From an uncultured Bacteroidales bacterium (lineage in GTDB: Bacteria; Bacteroidota; Bacteroidia; Bacteroidales; Bacteroidaceae), in NCBI GenBank assembly GCA_902768125.1, contig CACXKA010000006.1:1-64000 (forward strand): DNA of 64,000 bases, written 5' to 3'. Positions 59,885-64,000 of the stretch are shown piece by piece. The position numbers and the translations under genes were made by a program. The first letter of the stretch is position 1; every line of letters begins with the position of its first letter. The notes below the pieces were generated by a model that was not told the DNA's origin, did no database searches, and worked only from the letters and a program-made list of their open reading frames with translations.

Positions 59885-62282
59885 TGACGTTCCGTCCTTT
59901 CTTCAACTTCAACTGCTTCAGCTCGCCATTCACGGTGAGCTGAATTTTTTGTGCCTTCTGAGCCGTGAGGATGAGGGAGGTGACCTTACTGTCTCTCCAT
60001 GTCATCTTGACGCTGATGCCACCACGAGCACGGATGCCTGAAACGGAGCCATCCTTCCACTGTTCGGGCAAGGCGGGCAGAAGTTCAATGATGATGGTGT
60101 TGGGAAGTTGGTATTCACTCTGCATCAGCATCTCCACCACGCCAGCACAACCGCCGAAGTTGCCGTCTATCTGGAAGGGCGAATGGGCATCGAGCAAGTT
60201 CGGATAGGTGCCACCACCACGACGCGCATCAGGACCTCGGTAACCGTCGGGGCTGACGTACGAGAGAAGTTTCCTATAGATATGGTAGGCGTTCTTGGCA
60301 TCGTGCAAACGGGCATAGAGATTGACACGCCAGCCTGTGCTCCAACCTGTGGTCTGGTCGCCCTTAAGTTCAAGGGTCTTGGAGGCAGCATGGAGAAGAT
60401 CGGGGTCTTTGACTTGATGCCCAGGATAAACTCCAAACAAATGGCTCTGGTGGCGGTGATGCGGGTCTTCATCCTCCCAGTCATAGAACCATTCCTGGAG
60501 GTTGCCTTTCTTGCCGATTCTGTAAGGGAGGAGCTTCGCAAGGGCTTGGTCTGCTTCTGCGATGAAGGCTTTGTCGAGTCCAAGGACGATGGCGGCATTG
60601 CGGGCATCGGTGAGACACTCGCGAATCATGGCGATGTCGGCAAAGCCTCCGAAGCAGGTGCGTCCGTGGTAACCTTCGGGGGTGATGAAGGAGTTTTCGG
60701 GCGAGGTGGCGGGGGCGGTGATGAGGTATTCCTCCCCTTCGATGCCCATATCCTTGGTAGAGATGAGCCAGCCGAGGCAGAACTCAGCAGCGCCTTTCAG
60801 CACGGGGTAGTATTCACGGAGGAAATCCTTGTCGAGCGAGAAGGTGTAGTGCTCCCAGATGTGGGTGCTCACCCATGCCCCTCCCATGTTCCAGTTCGCC
60901 CACATCGGGTCGCCCGTATGGAGACCGACGGGACAGGTCATCGCCCAGATGTCGGTGTTGTGGGCAAGACACCAGCCCTTATCCACGCCGTAATATGCTT
61001 TGGCGGTGAGTTCGCCAGAGCCTTGCAGTTCCTTCAGGAAGGAGAGGAACGAGAGGTGCATCTCGGGCATCGCTGCCGTTTCCGCTGTCCAGTAGTTCTC
61101 CTCCACGTTGATGTTGCTCGTGTAGTTGCACGACCACGGAGGCAGAATGCTCTCGTTCCAGAGTCCTTGCAGGTTGGCAGGGACATTGGGTGTGCGGGAA
61201 CAGGAGATGAGCAGGTAGCGTCCGTACTGGAAATAAAGGGCTTCAAGGGCGGGGTTGAAGATGCCTTCGTTCACATATTCCCTTAGAATGACGTCGGTGG
61301 GACGTGCATCCTCCTTCTCTGTTCCCAAAGAGAGTTTCACGCGGTCATAGATAGACTTGTAGTCGTTCATGTGGCGGGTCAGAAGGTCGTTGTAAGGCAC
61401 GGAGACGAGCCTCTTCAGCCGTGCATCTGCCATTTGCTTGTAGGGCAGTCCCTCCTTCACGGGGTCTTTATCGTAGCCGTTGAAGGAGGTGGCGCTGACC
61501 ACGTAGAGGGTCACTTCCTTGTCACCCTTCACTTCAATCACTTCATCGCCAAAGCCGACCTCTGATGCAGCCACCTTCACCTTCGTGCGGAAATGGATGC
61601 CGCGCTTGGGGTCGTAGGCGAACTTCTCCTTGGCATCGTAGTAGCTCGGCAGGGAGGCATAGCCTGCGTAGCCGTCCACAGTGAGCGTGCCATCGACTGT
61701 TGCCGTCGTCAGGTGCGGCAGTTGGCAGCCCATCGACACCCGTGCACGGATGCCTTTGGGATTGTCAGTCGTAAGGCGGATGACGATGCCCGAGTCGGGG
61801 TGGGTGGCGAAACACTCCATGGCATACTGATACGTTCCGCGATGCCACACCGTGTGTGCCGTCGCATTGCCGATGTCGAGCCAGCGGCGGTAGTTGCTCA
61901 CCTGCTCCAGGGTGTCGAGGTACTCGATGGAGAGTTGTCCCAGGGGCTGGTAGTTCTGCGAGAAGTGTCCCTGCACCTCACGCTGCAGTCGGTCAGCCTC
62001 CCGATAGTTTCCATTCCTCAATGCCTCGCGGATGGCGGGGATGGTCTTATGGGCATCGGGCGAATAGATGTTCATGTTGCAGGGCTCGCCTGTCCAGAGG
62101 GTGATGTCGTTGAGGGAAATCTTCTCCCGTTCCGTGCCGCCATACACCATGCCGCCCATCGTGCCGTTGCCGATGGGGAGCGCCTCCTCGAAGTAGGTGG
62201 CAGGACGGTCGTAGTGCAAGGTCTGAGCCGACAGCATCATCGCCACCGCCCACATCGTAGATATCAGTAAAGTCTTTTTCAT
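59871..62282 (-). CDS. GH95-family alpha-L-fucosidase
   Basis: This 803-aa secreted enzyme has a signal peptide (STMWAVAMMLSAQ) and N-terminal beta-sandwich motifs (ALPIGNGTMGGMVYG, LNDITLWTGEP). The (alpha/alpha)6 part follows: NVPANLQGLWNESILPPWSCNY, ATSPENSFITPEGY, HRHQSHLFGVYPG and FQIDGNFGGCAGVVEML. It removes alpha-1,2-linked fucose (or galactose) from glycans. I choose the ATG at 62282; the longer start is in the promoter. Confidence 0.9.
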   Translation of the reverse strand: MKKTLLISTMWAVAMMLSAQTLHYDRPATYFEEALPIGNGTMGGMVYGGTEREKISLNDITLWTGEPCNMNIYSPDAHKTIPAIREALRNGNYREADRLQREVQGHFSQNYQPLGQLSIEYLDTLEQVSNYRRWLDIGNATAHTVWHRGTYQYAMECFATHPDSGIVIRLTTDNPKGIRARVSMGCQLPHLTTATVDGTLTVDGYAGYASLPSYYDAKEKFAYDPKRGIHFRTKVKVAASEVGFGDEVIEVKGDKEVTLYVVSATSFNGYDKDPVKEGLPYKQMADARLKRLVSVPYNDLLTRHMNDYKSIYDRVKLSLGTEKEDARPTDVILREYVNEGIFNPALEALYFQYGRYLLISCSRTPNVPANLQGLWNESILPPWSCNYTSNINVEENYWTAETAAMPEMHLSFLSFLKELQGSGELTAKAYYGVDKGWCLAHNTDIWAMTCPVGLHTGDPMWANWNMGGAWVSTHIWEHYTFSLDKDFLREYYPVLKGAAEFCLGWLISTKDMGIEGEEYLITAPATSPENSFITPEGYHGRTCFGGFADIAMIRECLTDARNAAIVLGLDKAFIAEADQALAKLLPYRIGKKGNLQEWFYDWEDEDPHHRHQSHLFGVYPGHQVKDPDLLHAASKTLELKGDQTTGWSTGWRVNLYARLHDAKNAYHIYRKLLSYVSPDGYRGPDARRGGGTYPNLLDAHSPFQIDGNFGGCAGVVEMLMQSEYQLPNTIIIELLPALPEQWKDGSVSGIRARGGISVKMTWRDSKVTSLILTAQKAQKIQLTVNGELKQLKLKKGRNVIISS

Positions 62283-62392
62283 TGCAGTCTCGTATTTTTG
62301 CCACAAAGATACTACATTTTCCGCTTTTTCTTGCGTTTTCCAGCAGGAATTTCTAACTTTGCAGCCTCAAAAAAGATTCAAGCGACACGACG

Positions 62393-62920
62393 ATGGAACA
62401 ATTCAACATCAGACCAGCAACCCCCAACGATGCAGCAGCCCTGCTCGCCATCTATGCCCCCTATGTGGCAGAGACCGCCATCTCCTTCGAGTATGAGGTG
62501 CCTAGCGAGGAAGAGTTTCGCCAGCGCATCATCGGTTTCAGCAAGGACTACCCCTACTTGTTGGCAGAAGAAGACGGACGCATCGTGGGCTATGCCTATG
62601 CCCACATCTTCCACGGAAGGGCTGCCTACCAATGGTCAGTAGAGACCTCCATCTACGTAGATAGGAACGAGAAGCGCAAGGGCATCGGCAAGCAACTGCA
62701 CGAAGCCCTGGAGCAAGCCCTCAAGGCGCAGGGCATTCTCAACATGGAAGCCGCCATCGCCTACGTGGAGCAGGAGGACGAATACCTCACCCACGACAGC
62801 ATCCACTTCCACCAGTGCCTCGGCTACAAGAAGGTTGCCCACTTCCACCAGTGTGGAAGAAAGTTCGGACGCTGGTACGACGTCGTCTGGATGGAGAAAC
62901 TTATTGGCGACCACCACTAA
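62393..62920 (+). CDS. GNAT acetyltransferase (phosphinothricin-type)
   Basis: This 175-aa protein has the PAT-like start FNIRPATPNDAAALLAIYAPYV, ETAISFEYEVPSEEEF and the acetyl-CoA site YVDRNEKRKGIGKQLHEALE. Members acetylate amino groups of small molecules such as methionine sulfone or phosphinothricin analogues. The native substrate is not evident. Confidence 0.82.
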   Translation: MEQFNIRPATPNDAAALLAIYAPYVAETAISFEYEVPSEEEFRQRIIGFSKDYPYLLAEEDGRIVGYAYAHIFHGRAAYQWSVETSIYVDRNEKRKGIGKQLHEALEQALKAQGILNMEAAIAYVEQEDEYLTHDSIHFHQCLGYKKVAHFHQCGRKFGRWYDVVWMEKLIGDHH

Positions 62921-62954
62921 ACCTCAAACTTCAAACCTCCAACCTCAACCCTCA

Positions 62955-63869
62955 ATGATTGCCCAAGTAATGCTGACACTCTTTGCCATCGTGGTGGTGG
63001 GATACATCGCTGGCAAGAACGAATATATGGGAGGGACGTTCGACAAGCGCCTCTCCAAGCTCGTCATCGACATCACTTGCCCCGCACTCATCCTCTCCTC
63101 GGCGATGACAGGCGAACTGCCCGACCGCCGCTACATCCTCCCCTTACTCGGCATCAGTGCCCTCACCTACGTGCTCCTCACGGGCGTGGCAATCTGGCTG
63201 CCCCGACTCCTCACCAAGAAGAAGGACGAGGAGGGCGTGTTGGGCTTCGCCATGATGTTTGGCAACGTCGGCTTCATGGGCTACCCCATCGTGGCAAGCA
63301 TCTTCGGACACGAGGCAGTGTTCTATGCCGCCGTGCTCAACGTGGTGAACACCTTCACCGTCTTCACCGTCGGCACCATCCTCATCACGGGCAAGACCGT
63401 CAATGGTCCCAAGTTCCAGAAGAAGGTGTTGTGGAGCACACCAATGCTTTCCGCCTACCTCACCATGCTCATCGTGGCATTGGAAATCACAGGAATCCCC
63501 CAGTGGATCAGCCAGCCGTTGACCATGATTGGCAACATCACCGTGCCAGCCGCCCTGCTCATCATCGGTTCGTCGATGTCGCAACTGCCGCTGCGCTCCC
63601 TCTTGGGCAATCCCACCATCTACCTCACCACCCTCTTGCGACTTGCCATCCTGCCCGTCGGCATCCACTACCTCTTCACCCTCCTGGGCTTCGACCCCTT
63701 CGTCGTGGGCATCAACACGGTGGTCATCGCCATGCCCGTCGCCACCTACGGCACCATCCTCTGCCTGCGTCACGGCAAGGACACCACCCTCATGACACAA
63801 ATCACCTTCATCACCACCCTCCTCTCCATGCTCACCATCCCCCTTCTAGTCACATACCTGCTGAGCTAA
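62955..63869 (+). CDS. AEC-family transporter
   Basis: This 304-aa inner-membrane protein has about ten helices and the AEC pattern: KLVIDITCPALILSSAM, GFAMMFGNVGFMGYPIVAS and GNITVPAALLIIGSSMSQLPL. AEC carriers export or import organic anions such as malonate or malate. I choose the ATG at 62955, just after AACCTCAAAC repeats; a longer frame from 62835 reads through the preceding gene. Confidence 0.85.
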   Translation: MIAQVMLTLFAIVVVGYIAGKNEYMGGTFDKRLSKLVIDITCPALILSSAMTGELPDRRYILPLLGISALTYVLLTGVAIWLPRLLTKKKDEEGVLGFAMMFGNVGFMGYPIVASIFGHEAVFYAAVLNVVNTFTVFTVGTILITGKTVNGPKFQKKVLWSTPMLSAYLTMLIVALEITGIPQWISQPLTMIGNITVPAALLIIGSSMSQLPLRSLLGNPTIYLTTLLRLAILPVGIHYLFTLLGFDPFVVGINTVVIAMPVATYGTILCLRHGKDTTLMTQITFITTLLSMLTIPLLVTYLLS

Positions 63870-63886
63870 AACATAAGGGATACACC

Positions 63887-63999
63887 CTACTCCTCCAAAT
63901 TATTCCCCTATTATTTTATAGTTGATGAGCCGCACGGGGCTATTCAGTCCCGAGGGGACGGGCTCCCAACGGTCGTAACGCGTGGTCTTGTAGTTGAGG
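63887..63999 (-). CDS. C-terminal end of an unidentified protein (partial)
   Basis: A minus-strand frame enters from the right edge and ends at TAG (63889-63887). The 36 visible residues include RYDRWEPVPSGLNSPVRLIN and end KIIGEYLEE. The stretch is too short to assign to a family. Confidence 0.6.
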
Positions 64000-64000
64000 T

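Noticed and set aside
60108..61286. Plus-strand frame of 392 codons
   Set aside because: It is antisense to the GH95 gene, which has clear motifs along its full length.

Overview
The window looks like a chromosomal segment of a Bacteroidales bacterium, most likely Prevotellaceae. Supporting signs are SusC/SusD and other TonB-dependent receptors, TAnnTTTG (-7) promoter boxes, lipoproteins with SC(S/N) lipoboxes, PorT, HU-HIG and smalltalk-type proteins, a VorABCD 2-oxoacid oxidoreductase, and abundant low-complexity AAACCTCAAATCTC / AAAGTTAAAGG spacer repeats. Counting bases, the last line ends at 63999.

Layout. 1-4025: a very large secreted protein built from carbohydrate-binding-like modules, running off the left edge. 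4.5-6.1 kb: phosphopantetheinyl transferase and a voltage-gated-type K+ channel. 6.4-11.2 kb: acyl-CoA synthetase, a 59-aa TPR protein and VorDBAC (branched-chain/2-oxoacid:ferredoxin oxidoreductase). 11.3-11.9 kb: an orphan half-length CydB. 12.0-21.6 kb: a sulfur island on the minus strand. It holds MalY, a SufS-like desulfurase with a disordered N-terminal extension, a Family-2 encapsulin shell protein carrying a cyclic-nucleotide-binding-like domain, a JAMM (M67) protease, TusA, a DsrE-like protein, a ThiF/MoeB E1-like enzyme, a ThiS-like carrier with a C-terminal tail, CysK, a MetY/MetB-like enzyme and a LuxR-type response regulator. 21.8-28.4 kb (plus strand): periplasmic binding protein, SusC, SusD and a Fib_succ_major-type lipoprotein. 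28.4-41.6 kb: an accessory island with smalltalk, HU-HIG, an Xre/ImmA-IrrE/PIN trio, an AT-rich exonuclease-BRCT / BRCT / HEPN-like cassette, two paired unknown proteins, a structured leader RNA candidate, a DUF3987-type primase/helicase-like protein and a P5-like structural protein. 41.6-48.5 kb: TcdA, a Met/His-rich lipoprotein with an OprC-like receptor, a DAACS symporter, DUF4468 and LolA-like proteins. 48.6-53.9 kb: tRNA-Leu(CAA), ProC, PorT, GT2, RadC, SufT, LpxH. 54.1-58.7 kb: arginine genes (argR, GNAT, argG, argC, argD). 58.8-63.9 kb: GH43, GH95 fucosidase, GNAT, an AEC transporter and the end of another gene.

The most interesting content is the sulfur island plus its apparent regulon. 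A desulfurase with a probable shell-targeting extension sits directly behind a Family-2 encapsulin gene, inside an operon that also has every part of a protein-thiocarboxylate (CysO/HcyS-like) route to cysteine or homocysteine. The operon promoter shares an exact architecture with three other promoters in the window: a CTACCA-n6-TGGTAG dyad, 17 bp, GGGATTTC, and a -7 box starting 27 bp after the first G. Those three precede the binding protein-SusC operon, SusD, and a copper-type lipoprotein/receptor pair. The LuxR-type regulator gene divergent from one of these promoters is the natural candidate regulator. The functional links are inferences from sequence and gene order.
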